This document shows, one piece after another, positions 10,560-19,486 of a stretch of 64,000 nt of DNA (position 1 is its first letter; the number at the start of each line of letters is the position of its first letter). A model generated the notes under the pieces. That model saw only the letters and a program-made list of their open reading frames with translations. It did no database searches and was not told the origin of the DNA. The stretch comes from Crocinitomicaceae bacterium. Lineage in GTDB: Bacteria > Bacteroidota > Bacteroidia > Flavobacteriales_D > Crocinitomicaceae. Position numbers and translations under genes: made by a program. Location: NCBI GenBank assembly GCA_021740745.1, contig JAIOZF010000005.1:1-64000 (forward strand). Direction: 5' to 3'.

Positions 10560-10814
10560 ATGCTTACGAACAATGACATTTTAAAAAAACTGCGTGTTGC
10601 TCTTGAACTAAGAGATGACCAAGTAATCGAAATTTTAAAATTGGTAGATTTTGAAGTAAGTAAAAGTGAAATCAACGCGCTCTATAGAAATCCAGATCAC
10701 CCCAAATACATGGAATGTGGGGATCAATTGTTACGCAACTTCTTAAATGGACTAGTAATCTACAAACGTGGACCGATGCCTAAAAAAGGTGAGAACAAGG
10801 ATGTGATTAGGTGA
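10560..10814 (+). CDS. DUF1456 (YehS-like) family protein, single-domain
   Basis: MLTNNDILKKLRVALELRDDQVIEILKLVDFEVSKSEINALYR...LRNFLNGLVIYKRG. Confidence 0.85.
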   Translation: MLTNNDILKKLRVALELRDDQVIEILKLVDFEVSKSEINALYRNPDHPKYMECGDQLLRNFLNGLVIYKRGPMPKKGENKDVIR

Positions 10815-10888
10815 TTCAAAATTCGATGATTTGATGATTTGATTGTTCAAATTTTCAAATCTTCAAATCTTTCAAATCTTTCAAATTA

Positions 10889-11221
10889 TTACAACTTCTC
10901 CCCCTTCAAATCAGCTTTTTCTAAATCGAAGACGGTTGATCCAATATCTATTGTAAACCAATTTAAAAAGACTTCTAGAGTGCGTTCTTCGGGCCATTCA
11001 GATTCTTCTTCTGTAATCATCGAAAGTTCATTTTTGAAAATCTTCTTAAAATGCTGTTCAATTAACGGTTCGATTTCAAAGAAATCATCTGTAATCAAAT
11101 AAACATTTGGTTCAACACCGTCTTCAGCTGAAAATTCTAAATCATCTTCAAATTGATTCGTCCAATCCCAAAAAGCTTGCTTGGGTGCAACTGTTATAAA
11201 TCCTCTATTTACAATTTTCAT
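10889..11221 (-). CDS. conserved hypothetical protein (110 aa)
   Basis: Open frame with 4-nt ATGA overlap with the upstream ORF; acidic protein, no family recognised. Confidence 0.7.
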   Translation of the reverse strand: MKIVNRGFITVAPKQAFWDWTNQFEDDLEFSAEDGVEPNVYLITDDFFEIEPLIEQHFKKIFKNELSMITEEESEWPEERTLEVFLNWFTIDIGSTVFDLEKADLKGEKL

Positions 11222-11844
11222 TTTACCGCTGTTGAATTTTCAATATACTTGCCTTTTTCTATTTTACCCCAATTGGTTTTAGCACGCACACCTTGATGCA
11301 TAATTAATTTCCAATCTTCGATTTTATAGGTCTTTTCAAAATACGTTTGCCAATCAGCATACTTTAATAGTTTACTGCTTGAAATATAGATAATCGCTGT
11401 GTCACTCATAAATAGCACAAAATTCTCCTTTTGAAGATTCGTACGCTCATACATCTTAATTGACTTACATCTTTCTCCAAAACAATCAATCCAATTGTAA
11501 AAAGCATTTTTAGTTGCCACAGAATCTCTGTATGACCATTGACAGTAGAAGGTAGAATCCATTTCCTGCATTAAAACTAACTTCTTTGTTGTTCTCGGAT
11601 TAAAACGATCTGGAAATAAGGGATCTTCATAAAAATGAATGCTAGACAAGTTCAATCCCAATTCATTAGCGACAGCCGAATTAAAACCATAATCAATCGT
11701 GTCTATTTTAGCAGCTACGGTATCATAATTGCGTCCTGAAGATGGAGTAATGTCGCTCATATCTAACACTTCATCCTTATTTTTTTCTCCACAAGAGAGG
11801 AGTGAAATGGCGAAATACAGAATGGCGAAATACTTTATCATCAA
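11218..11844 (-). CDS. putative lipoprotein of unknown function
   Basis: Lipobox-like MIKYFAILYFAISLLSCGEKNK. Confidence 0.72.
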   Translation of the reverse strand: MMIKYFAILYFAISLLSCGEKNKDEVLDMSDITPSSGRNYDTVAAKIDTIDYGFNSAVANELGLNLSSIHFYEDPLFPDRFNPRTTKKLVLMQEMDSTFYCQWSYRDSVATKNAFYNWIDCFGERCKSIKMYERTNLQKENFVLFMSDTAIIYISSSKLLKYADWQTYFEKTYKIEDWKLIMHQGVRAKTNWGKIEKGKYIENSTAVK

Positions 11845-12860
11845 TTATTCATTTTTTTCAACACTTCACACGTTTGGTCTATCTCTCCCGAAGTTACATC
11901 TAAATGCGTTACCAAACGCAACATTCCTTCACCAAATGCCATTATTCGAATGTTTTGTTCAGCAAGTTGTGCGATAATCAAATCACGTTGACTTGCATCT
12001 TTCAAAATAGCCACAACTATATTTGTTTGAACAGGTAAAACAGATTCCACCCAATTTAATTGATTCAATGTAGTTTCAAGTTGACGTGCATGTGCATGAT
12101 CAATTGCTAATCTGTCGACATTATTTTTCAGAGCATATAAACCTCCCGCAGCAATAATTCCTGCTTGACGCATTCCACCACCAAACACCTTACGAACACG
12201 TCTTGCTTTCTTGATGAAATCCTTGGTTCCAATTAAAACAGAACCGACAGGCGCACCTAATCCTTTCGACAAACAAAGTGAAATAGAATCAAATTGCGCT
12301 GCATAAGTTCGCGGATCTATCTTAGTTTCTACCAAGGCATTCATCAAACGCGCTCCATCCAAATGCAAAGGCAAATTATTTGCGCTACAAAATTCCTTTA
12401 TTTTCTTAATCTCCTCAAAATTATAAATAGCTCCTCCTCCTCTATTCGCAGTATCTTCCAAACTAACCAGTTGCGTCGTTGGAAAATGAACATCATCTGG
12501 ATTAACCCATTTCGCAATAGTATCAACCGTTAACCGACCGCGATCTCCTTGTAATAATCGCACTGAAGCACCCGAGTTTTTGGCAATTCCACCACCTTCG
12601 TATTTGTAAATATGACTTTCTTCGTGACAAATCACTTCACTACCCGGTTGCACATGCACATTGATTGCAATCTGATTGGTTTGTGTCCCTGAACTGCAAA
12701 ACAAAGCATCTTCTTTCCCGAACATCCTAGCCGCATATTGTTGTAATTCATTGATCGTTGGATCTTCTGAAAACACATCATCACCAACTGGCGCGGAGAA
12801 CATTGCATCCATCATTTCTTTTGATGGTTTGGTTACAGTATCACTTCGGAAATCAATCAT
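11841..12860 (-). CDS. ltaE: low-specificity threonine aldolase
   Basis: MIDFRSDTVTKPSKEMMDAMFSAPVGDDVFSEDPTINELQ, HLDGARLMNA, LSKGLGAPVGS. Confidence 0.95.
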   Translation of the reverse strand: MIDFRSDTVTKPSKEMMDAMFSAPVGDDVFSEDPTINELQQYAARMFGKEDALFCSSGTQTNQIAINVHVQPGSEVICHEESHIYKYEGGGIAKNSGASVRLLQGDRGRLTVDTIAKWVNPDDVHFPTTQLVSLEDTANRGGGAIYNFEEIKKIKEFCSANNLPLHLDGARLMNALVETKIDPRTYAAQFDSISLCLSKGLGAPVGSVLIGTKDFIKKARRVRKVFGGGMRQAGIIAAGGLYALKNNVDRLAIDHAHARQLETTLNQLNWVESVLPVQTNIVVAILKDASQRDLIIAQLAEQNIRIMAFGEGMLRLVTHLDVTSGEIDQTCEVLKKMNN

Positions 12861-12941
12861 ACTCTTAAATTTGACCATGAAATTAATCTTAACCTTACAA
12901 TTGAACGATTATTTTTATGTTTTTTTGACAAAAATCTTTAA

Positions 12942-13715
12942 ATGGAATATATCATCATTTCGATTACTGTTTTATTTGGTGCTAGTCTAACCTTTTTCTC
13001 AGGGTTTGGGCTAGGAACTTTGATGTTACCCGTTTTTAGTCTATTCTTTCCTCTACCAATCGCTATTGGAGCGACGGCAATCGTGCATTTTACCAACAAC
13101 ATTTTCAAATTCGGTTTGGTTTACAAGCATATCCATTACACTACTCTGCTTCGTTTTGGAATTCCAGCATTCATTTTCGCTTTAGTCGGAAGTTTTTTAC
13201 TGAAATTTATAGGAGATATTGAAATCGTTCACCGCTATGAAATGAATGGTCATTGGTTTGAAATGACTTATTTAAAAATTATCATTGGTTCACTGATGAT
13301 CTTTTTTGCTTGGTTTGATTTAGATCCAAGATTTGACAATTTACACGTAAAAAAAGAATGGATTCCTCTGGGTGGTGCACTAAGTGGATTTTTTGGAGGA
13401 GTTTCAGGACATCAAGGTGCATTTCGTTCTGCATTTTTAACGAAAGCCGGGTTAACAAAAGAGCAATTCATCGGAACATCAAATGCCATTGCATTAATTA
13501 TTGATGTGTCTCGAATAATTGTCTACATTGAAACAATCAATTTTGCAGCTCTTTCTGAAGAAAAAGGAATTTTGGGTGCTGGAATTCTTTTTGCTTTTGT
13601 GGGGACATACTTCGGAAAAGAACTGGTCAAAAAAACAACCTTGAAAGGAATTCAGAAAGTCGTGGGTGTACTCTTATTTCTCTTGGGAACCCTTTTCATT
13701 CTAGGTATTCTATGA
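12942..13715 (+). CDS. TauE/SafE (TSUP) family membrane permease
   Basis: Multi-TM; GFGLGTLMLPVFSLFFPLPIAIGATAIVHFTNN and GGALSGFFGGVSGHQGAFRSAFL. Confidence 0.9.
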   Translation: MEYIIISITVLFGASLTFFSGFGLGTLMLPVFSLFFPLPIAIGATAIVHFTNNIFKFGLVYKHIHYTTLLRFGIPAFIFALVGSFLLKFIGDIEIVHRYEMNGHWFEMTYLKIIIGSLMIFFAWFDLDPRFDNLHVKKEWIPLGGALSGFFGGVSGHQGAFRSAFLTKAGLTKEQFIGTSNAIALIIDVSRIIVYIETINFAALSEEKGILGAGILFAFVGTYFGKELVKKTTLKGIQKVVGVLLFLLGTLFILGIL

Positions 13716-14405
13716 TTTGAATTCGTTTTGCGACCTCATCAATTCTAAAATACGAGTGAATTCATCGCTCATTTCTGCTTTAATGTGTTGTTGAACTTTC
13801 GTAATTGGATGTGTAAATCGAATTTCATTGGCATGTAAAAGCATCTTGTTCATGTTCCAAGTTTCCAAAAATAATTTATTTTGTTTGTTGCAACCATGGG
13901 GACGATCACCAATAATTGGATGAAAAATATGCGCTAAATGCTTGCGAATCTGATGCATTCTACCTGTTTCTGGATTAACGGAAATGAATGAATACCGAGA
14001 AGAATGATGTTTTCCAAGTGGAACAGGTACTTCAAATTGTTCAATTGTGGTAAAATGCGTAATGGCATCTTGTGTTTTACCATCGTCCGTCGTTAAATCA
14101 TAATCTATAGTTACATGTGGTGAAGTAAATCCGCGCACAAAAGCCAAATAGTTCTTCTCTACTTTTTTATTCATGAAATCTTGTTGCATCAAACGATTTG
14201 AATTTTCATCCAAGGCAAACAACAATACGCCACTTGTTTTTCTGTCTAAACGGTGCGTTGGATATACCTTTTGTCCAAGTTGATCTCTCAATAACTGTAT
14301 TGCAAATTCACTAGCATCCGCAGCGATTGGAGAACGATGCACCAACAAACCATGCGGTTTATTGATTGCAACTAAATAATCGTCTTGATAAAGAATTTCT
14401 AGCAA
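13710..14405 (-). CDS. RluA/TruC-like RNA pseudouridine synthase
   Basis: VYPTHRLDRKTSGVLLFALD, GRMHQIRKHLAHIFHPIIGD. Confidence 0.94.
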   Translation of the reverse strand: MLEILYQDDYLVAINKPHGLLVHRSPIAADASEFAIQLLRDQLGQKVYPTHRLDRKTSGVLLFALDENSNRLMQQDFMNKKVEKNYLAFVRGFTSPHVTIDYDLTTDDGKTQDAITHFTTIEQFEVPVPLGKHHSSRYSFISVNPETGRMHQIRKHLAHIFHPIIGDRPHGCNKQNKLFLETWNMNKMLLHANEIRFTHPITKVQQHIKAEMSDEFTRILELMRSQNEFKS

Positions 14406-14408
14406 AAT

Positions 14409-15050
14409 CTATTTTTTTCGAGCAATCATCAATCCATCTCGAATTGGAAGTAAGACTTCTTGAACGCGATCGTCTTCGTGAATTTTCTTATTGTAATCCA
14501 TAATTACTTTCGTTTCACGGTCCAAAGAATCATAGTCTTCTAGAACTTTTCCAGACCATAATACATTGTCAGCAATGATATATCCACCTTTTCGAACTTT
14601 GTCGAAAACCAAATCGTAATAATTGCAGTAATTCTTCTTGTCAGCATCTATGAAAACAATATCAAATTCATCATTCAAGGTTGGAATCAACTGAGTTGCA
14701 TCGCCAATAAGGTATTCAACTTGACTGGTCATTCCTGCTTTTTCAATGTATTCCCTAACCAAATCTTCTAATTCTTCATTGACATCAATGGTTGTGATTT
14801 TTCCGTTTGGAACAAGTCCTTCTGCGAAACAAAGCGCTGAATAACCAGTGTAAGTTCCGATTTCTAGAATACGTTGTGGTTGAATCATATGGGAAATCAT
14901 GCTTAAAACCCTTCCTTGAAAATGTCCGCTCAACATTCTTGGTTGCATCACACTTAGATGTGTTTTACGATTTAATTCTTTTAAAACGCTGGGTTCAATT
15001 TCTGAATGTTGACAAACATACTCATCCAGCTTCGCATCAATAAATTCCAT
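14409..15050 (-). CDS. class I SAM-dependent O-methyltransferase (caffeoyl-CoA OMT-like)
   Basis: ILEIGTYTGYSALCFAEGL, DIVFIDADKKNYCNYYD, GYIIADNVLWSGKV; likely start MEFIDAKLDEYV. Confidence 0.93.
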   Translation of the reverse strand: MEFIDAKLDEYVCQHSEIEPSVLKELNRKTHLSVMQPRMLSGHFQGRVLSMISHMIQPQRILEIGTYTGYSALCFAEGLVPNGKITTIDVNEELEDLVREYIEKAGMTSQVEYLIGDATQLIPTLNDEFDIVFIDADKKNYCNYYDLVFDKVRKGGYIIADNVLWSGKVLEDYDSLDRETKVIMDYNKKIHEDDRVQEVLLPIRDGLMIARKK

Positions 15051-15118
15051 TCGATATTCCTTTTGGCAAAGATGGTTAAAAGGTTCTAAGTGCAAAAGTT
15101 ATTTTGCACTTTTGTCCT

Positions 15119-15598
15119 ATGAAAACGAACAACAAAGAAGGTTACTGTGCGATTGGTGTATTTCGGGGGAAAACGGAACACAATTTAGGTACTCTTTGGC
15201 GTTCAGCTTATATTCTTGGTGCAGCTTACATCTTTACTGTCGATAATAAATACAAGAAGCAACAATCAGATGTGCTGAAGACATGGGCTCGAATTCCCCT
15301 CTTTCATTACAAAACATTCGATGAATTGCTCAATAATATTCCTTATGACTGCCGATTGATTGGAGTTGAAATGGATGAAAATGCGACAATGTTGCATGAA
15401 TTCAATCATCCCAAAAGAGCAATTTATTTAATGGGTTCTGAAAACGAAGGTTTACCGCAAGAAGTGAGAGACAAATGTCATTTCCTCATCAAATTACCTG
15501 GAAATTCTTCTTTGAATGTTGGTGTGACTGGTAGTATTGTGTTGCATGATCGTGCAACCAAAGTTCCAACTATCTTCCCACCAAATCATATTGAATAG
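15119..15598 (+). CDS. TrmH/SpoU family RNA methyltransferase
   Basis: HNLGTLWRSAYILGA, IYLMGSENEGLPQEV, KLPGNSSLNVGVTGSIVLHDRATK. Confidence 0.93.
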   Translation: MKTNNKEGYCAIGVFRGKTEHNLGTLWRSAYILGAAYIFTVDNKYKKQQSDVLKTWARIPLFHYKTFDELLNNIPYDCRLIGVEMDENATMLHEFNHPKRAIYLMGSENEGLPQEVRDKCHFLIKLPGNSSLNVGVTGSIVLHDRATKVPTIFPPNHIE

Positions 15599-15677
15599 CA
15601 ATTATCAATTATTTAGAACTTTTTTAATTGATTATCAATCTTTTATATTCATATCGTTAGCATAAAAACATAAACTG

Positions 15678-15760
15678 TACTTTGGATTATCAATGTAAAT
15701 ACAAAGTTATACTTTGGATTATTAATGTAAATACAAATTTATACTTTGGATTATTATTAA
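15678..15760. repeat. tandem 32-bp repeat, ~2.5 copies, upstream of the DUF4143 ATPase
   Basis: tactttggattat(c/t)aatgtaaatacaaa starts at 15678, 15710 and 15742 (period exactly 32). Confidence 0.88.
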
Positions 15761-15792
15761 AAAAAGCATAGCTTTGTGTAAAATTATATGCG

Positions 15793-16932
15793 ATGGATTT
15801 AGTAAGAAAGCAAGTTTTTATCGATAATGATGGACAGAGTATATTTTTTTGGGGTGCTCGTCAAACAGGGAAAAGTACTTTACTTAAAACGCTCTTTCCT
15901 GGAGCATTAGTATTCGATTTATTACTTTCAGATGTTTATAAACGATTGATCACAAATCCTGAATACCTTCGAGAAACAATTTTAGCTCAAGAAAAAAAAC
16001 GTGTAATCATTGATGAAATTCAGCGCATTCCAATTTTATTAAACGAAGTTCATTGGCTCATCGTGAACCATAATATCCAATTTATATTAAGCGGTTCAAG
16101 TCCTAGAAAAATTATTCGTTCTGGAGAAAATTTGTTGGGGGGAAGAGCATTAAAATATTCATTATATCCACTAACCTATAAAGAAATCCCAAATTTTGAT
16201 TTGGACAGAGCACTGAATAATGGATTGCTTCCAAGACATTATTTATCAAAAAACCCAAAACGATTAATTGCTTCTTACATAGGTAATTATCTGCAAGATG
16301 AAATCGTAGCTGAAGCTAAGATTAGAAAAGTAGATGTGTTTTCAAAATTTTTACATGCCGCTGCATTTAGTCAGGGTGAAATGGTAAATTATACTAATAT
16401 CGCAGCAGATTGCGGTGTTTCTGCAATTACCATAAAAGAATATTTTCAAATCTTGGAAGACACCTTGTTGGGGTATTTTATTCCTGTGTATCAACGAAAG
16501 CCAAAAAGACGTGTAGTTAAGACTCCTAAATTTTACTTTTTTGATGTGGGAATTGCAAATAATTTACTTCACCGGGGAAGAATAGAAAAAGGAAGTGAAT
16601 TATTTGGTCACGCTTTTGAATCCTTTATTTTTCAAGAACTAACAGCACACAAGCACTATTCAGGCTTAGAATACCTGATTTCGTATTGGAGAACAGCGAC
16701 ACAAATTGAAGTGGATTTTATTTTAGGACACAATGAAGTTGCCATTGAAATAAAATCTTCAAATAATATTACATCAAAACACCTCACAGGATTAAAAGCT
16801 TTCAAAGAGGAATATGAGGTAAAAAAAGCGATTATAGTGTGCACAGAACCCTTGCCAAGAATAGTAGATACAATTCTGATCCTTCCTTGGAAAGATTTTT
16901 TAGAAAAATTGTGGGCAGGACAGATTATTTAA
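15793..16932 (+). CDS. AAA ATPase with DUF4143 C-terminal domain
   Basis: Walker A FWGARQTGKSTLL, Walker B RVIIDEIQRIP, sensor QFILSGSSPRKI, nuclease-fold-like C-terminus SYWRTATQIEVDFILGHNEVAIEIKSS. Confidence 0.95.
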   Translation: MDLVRKQVFIDNDGQSIFFWGARQTGKSTLLKTLFPGALVFDLLLSDVYKRLITNPEYLRETILAQEKKRVIIDEIQRIPILLNEVHWLIVNHNIQFILSGSSPRKIIRSGENLLGGRALKYSLYPLTYKEIPNFDLDRALNNGLLPRHYLSKNPKRLIASYIGNYLQDEIVAEAKIRKVDVFSKFLHAAAFSQGEMVNYTNIAADCGVSAITIKEYFQILEDTLLGYFIPVYQRKPKRRVVKTPKFYFFDVGIANNLLHRGRIEKGSELFGHAFESFIFQELTAHKHYSGLEYLISYWRTATQIEVDFILGHNEVAIEIKSSNNITSKHLTGLKAFKEEYEVKKAIIVCTEPLPRIVDTILILPWKDFLEKLWAGQII

Positions 16933-16941
16933 GAATAAAAT

Positions 16942-17001
16942 GTTTTACAGGATCGTGCAACGAAAATTGAAACGATATTACCTCCGAATCATATTGAATG
17001 A
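16942..17001 (+). pseudogene. orphan trmH-family 3'-end fragment (second, diverged copy)
   Basis: Frame from 16942 reads VLQDRATKIETILPPNHIE*, matching the real TrmH end VLHDRATKVPTIFPPNHIE* at 15539..15598; 46 of 60 nt match by hand with no gaps. Confidence 0.85.
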
Positions 17002-17010
17002 GAAATAAAA

Positions 17011-17721
17011 TTATTTCTTTTCCTCAACTAGTTTGTCAACTGCGTTTGTAAACTTGAACATCCAATCGTACATTTCATCAGTGCGGAATACCTTTTCCAA
17101 ATCTCCGTGGTCTGCACCTTTATGAACGGTAAAAGTTAAATTATCGCCACCATTACACGCATTAATTGCATTCACTACTTTTTGTGACTCTGACAATGGC
17201 ACTGCACGATCCAAATTTCCATGCTGAATCCATAATGGAACTGTTGCAAGATCGCATCCATCGCTTGGATTTCCACCTCCACACAGCGCTACTGCAGCCG
17301 TTACCGTATTTGGATATTCACCTGCAAAATGCAATGTCCCGTATCCACCAAGACTCATTCCAGCCACATAAACACGATTTGTATCTGTTGTATATTGACT
17401 CTGAACATATTTCAACACATTCATTATTTTCTTTGGCTCCCACGATTTTCCTGCAGGTACTTGAGGTGCGATAACAATTGCTGGAATATCACGTCCTTTT
17501 TCGATTTCGTGAATTACACCATAACGTTTTACAGTATTCAAATCACTTCCAGAAAGACTTCTTCCATGCAAAAAAATCAAAATCGGTGGATTGTTTTTTA
17601 GAATACTGTCAGCCGGTAAAGAAATCCAAAAGTTATAATCTGATTTTCCTTTTACAGGCGTTAATTGTGCACTTAAATTTAATGCGACGAATGTGATAAA
17701 TAGAGTTGTTAAATTTTTCAT
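17011..17721 (-). CDS. secreted alpha/beta hydrolase (phospholipase/carboxylesterase-like)
   Basis: Signal peptide; ILIFLHGRSLSG, VYVAGMSLGGYGTLHFA (GxSxG), ADHGD. Confidence 0.9.
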   Translation of the reverse strand: MKNLTTLFITFVALNLSAQLTPVKGKSDYNFWISLPADSILKNNPPILIFLHGRSLSGSDLNTVKRYGVIHEIEKGRDIPAIVIAPQVPAGKSWEPKKIMNVLKYVQSQYTTDTNRVYVAGMSLGGYGTLHFAGEYPNTVTAAVALCGGGNPSDGCDLATVPLWIQHGNLDRAVPLSESQKVVNAINACNGGDNLTFTVHKGADHGDLEKVFRTDEMYDWMFKFTNAVDKLVEEKK

Positions 17722-17775
17722 AGGTCGGCGAAGATAGTGATAATGAGTTGAATGGAATGTTAAATAATGTCAAAA

Positions 17776-17866
17776 CAGACAAAAGATCGCTGCGCTTTAG
17801 TACAAAAAGACAAAGTACTTTATTTTTGGAGAAAATAAAAGTCTTTTAGCGAAGCTGTCTTTTGTC
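17776..17866. repeat. imperfect long inverted repeat (hairpin-forming) in intergenic DNA
   Basis: cagacaaaagatcgctgcgctttag (17776 on) pairs imperfectly with cttttagcgaagctgtcttttgtcc (to ~17867); inner gtacaaaaagacaaagtac can also pair. Confidence 0.6.
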
Positions 17867-17912
17867 CTATTGTCCTAATGTCCTAACGTCCTAACGTCCA
17901 AATGTCCTAACG
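17865..17912. repeat. 8-bp tandem repeat (tcctaacg/tcctaatg), 6 copies
   Basis: tcc starts at 17865, 17873, 17881, 17889, 17897 and 17905. Confidence 0.9.
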
Positions 17913-17919
17913 CCAAAAT

Positions 17920-18222
17920 TTAACCAAAATAAATATCTGTAATCAATTCAAAACCCGCTTTTTCGTTCACACGTAGAATAATAATCTGTTTTCCATGTTG
18001 CAATTCTTCGCGCATAACAGCAGAATCCATTGTCAAAAAAAGTGTTTTGTTTCTAATTTTGATGTCTTTCGTTCGATTGGCAACGGCTGGACCCATTAAT
18101 TCAGGCCACGCAGCAATTACATCCAATTCCTTCATTTTTCCTTCCAAACCATAAGCCCTCATCAACTTGTCAATGATAGTGCTCAACGGAGCTTCATTTG
18201 AATTTCTTTTGTGATCGTTCAT
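17920..18222 (-). CDS. DUF721/DciA-like protein
   Basis: LSTIIDKLMRAYGLEGKMKELDVIAAWPELMGPAVANRTKDIKIRNKTLFLTMDSAVMREELQHGKQIII; adjacent to recF. Confidence 0.9.
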   Translation of the reverse strand: MNDHKRNSNEAPLSTIIDKLMRAYGLEGKMKELDVIAAWPELMGPAVANRTKDIKIRNKTLFLTMDSAVMREELQHGKQIIILRVNEKAGFELITDIYFG

Positions 18223-19352
18223 ATAGAAATAGTTTGAGAATTGGTTATGTCAATTGATTTCACTTGTCCGTCTGAAACTTGAAAAAGATGAAAAGGAAAA
18301 TCTTGTCCTCCAAAAATAGTTTGAAGTCGCTCCAAATCAGTATCTGTTACCATAACTTGTCCGAAGTACTCATCTGAAACTAGTGCCAATAACTTTTTCA
18401 CCCTTTTCTGATCGAGCTTATCAAAAATATCATCCAACAGCAAAAGTGGTTTTACACCCAAATGAGATTTTAACCATTCATATTGTGCTAAGCGCAGGGC
18501 AATGACAAAAGACTTTTGTTGTCCTTGTGAACCAAACTTTTTAATTGGGTGACCTTTAATTGAAAAAACTAAATCGTCTTTGTGAATTCCTGCATTTGAA
18601 TAGTGTGTTATAGCATCTTTCTTTTCGTATTGTGTTAAAAGATCTTCAAAACTAGCATCATTTAGTTGTGAACGATAAGTTAAGTTGACTTCTTCAGAAT
18701 CCAAACCAATATAATTGTATCGTTCTCTAAACACAGGGATAAACTCTTCGATGAATTGCTTTCTTTTTTCAAAGATCGTTTGTCCAACCTTTATCATTTG
18801 AGCATTCCACACGTCGATTGACTCACGATCAAACAATCCATGCTCATACATATTGCGCAGTAAAGCGTTTCGCTGATCAAGTATTTTACTGTAACGCTGA
18901 ATATCTTCTAAATACTTCCGATCAAATTGAGCAATAATCCCATCCATCCATTTTCTGCGCAATTCGCTTCCTTCAGATATTAAATCACGATCGTACGGAG
19001 AAATCATAACAACAGGAAACTGACCGATATGGTCTGCTAATTTTTCGTATTCTTTTTTATTGCGCTTAAATACTTTTTTCGCACCCTGTTTGACTGCACA
19101 ATGGATTGATACAGCTTGTTCGTCCTTCTCCCAATTGCCCATGATTGAGAAAAAACCTTGGTCAAAACGAATATTTTGTCGATCCAAAACATTCAAATAG
19201 GACTTGCACATGCTGAGGTAATAAACCGCATCAAGAATATTTGTTTTCCCCGAACCGTTTTCCCCAACAAAGCAGTTAATACCTTGTCCAAGCTCGATTT
19301 CAGCTTCTTCGTAATTCTTAAAATTGATGAGATGTAGCGACTTTAAATGCAT
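18219..19352 (-). CDS. recF: DNA replication/repair protein RecF
   Basis: MHLKSLHLINFKNYEEAEIELGQGINCFVGENGSGKTNILDAVYYLS; SQGQQKSFVIALRLAQ; LLLLDDIFDKLD. Confidence 0.97.
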   Translation of the reverse strand: MHLKSLHLINFKNYEEAEIELGQGINCFVGENGSGKTNILDAVYYLSMCKSYLNVLDRQNIRFDQGFFSIMGNWEKDEQAVSIHCAVKQGAKKVFKRNKKEYEKLADHIGQFPVVMISPYDRDLISEGSELRRKWMDGIIAQFDRKYLEDIQRYSKILDQRNALLRNMYEHGLFDRESIDVWNAQMIKVGQTIFEKRKQFIEEFIPVFRERYNYIGLDSEEVNLTYRSQLNDASFEDLLTQYEKKDAITHYSNAGIHKDDLVFSIKGHPIKKFGSQGQQKSFVIALRLAQYEWLKSHLGVKPLLLLDDIFDKLDQKRVKKLLALVSDEYFGQVMVTDTDLERLQTIFGGQDFPFHLFQVSDGQVKSIDITNSQTISI

Positions 19353-19486
19353 TGAAACAAATTTAAGCTAATTAGTTTAGAATGCCTCGAAGAACACAAC
19401 TTTAATTCACTATCAATTTCTTGTTGAAAACTTCAAATCATTTATTAAAAAAAAAAACTATTTTTGCAGCGCTAAATTGTGCGAAA

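Noticed and set aside
15678-15760. CRISPR array
   Set aside because: Units are contiguous 32-bp tandem copies without variable spacers, and no cas genes are nearby.
15793-16932. Anti-phage defence gene
   Set aside because: A solitary DUF4143 ATPase without effector or partner genes is not enough to claim defence; kept as a probable accessory insertion only.
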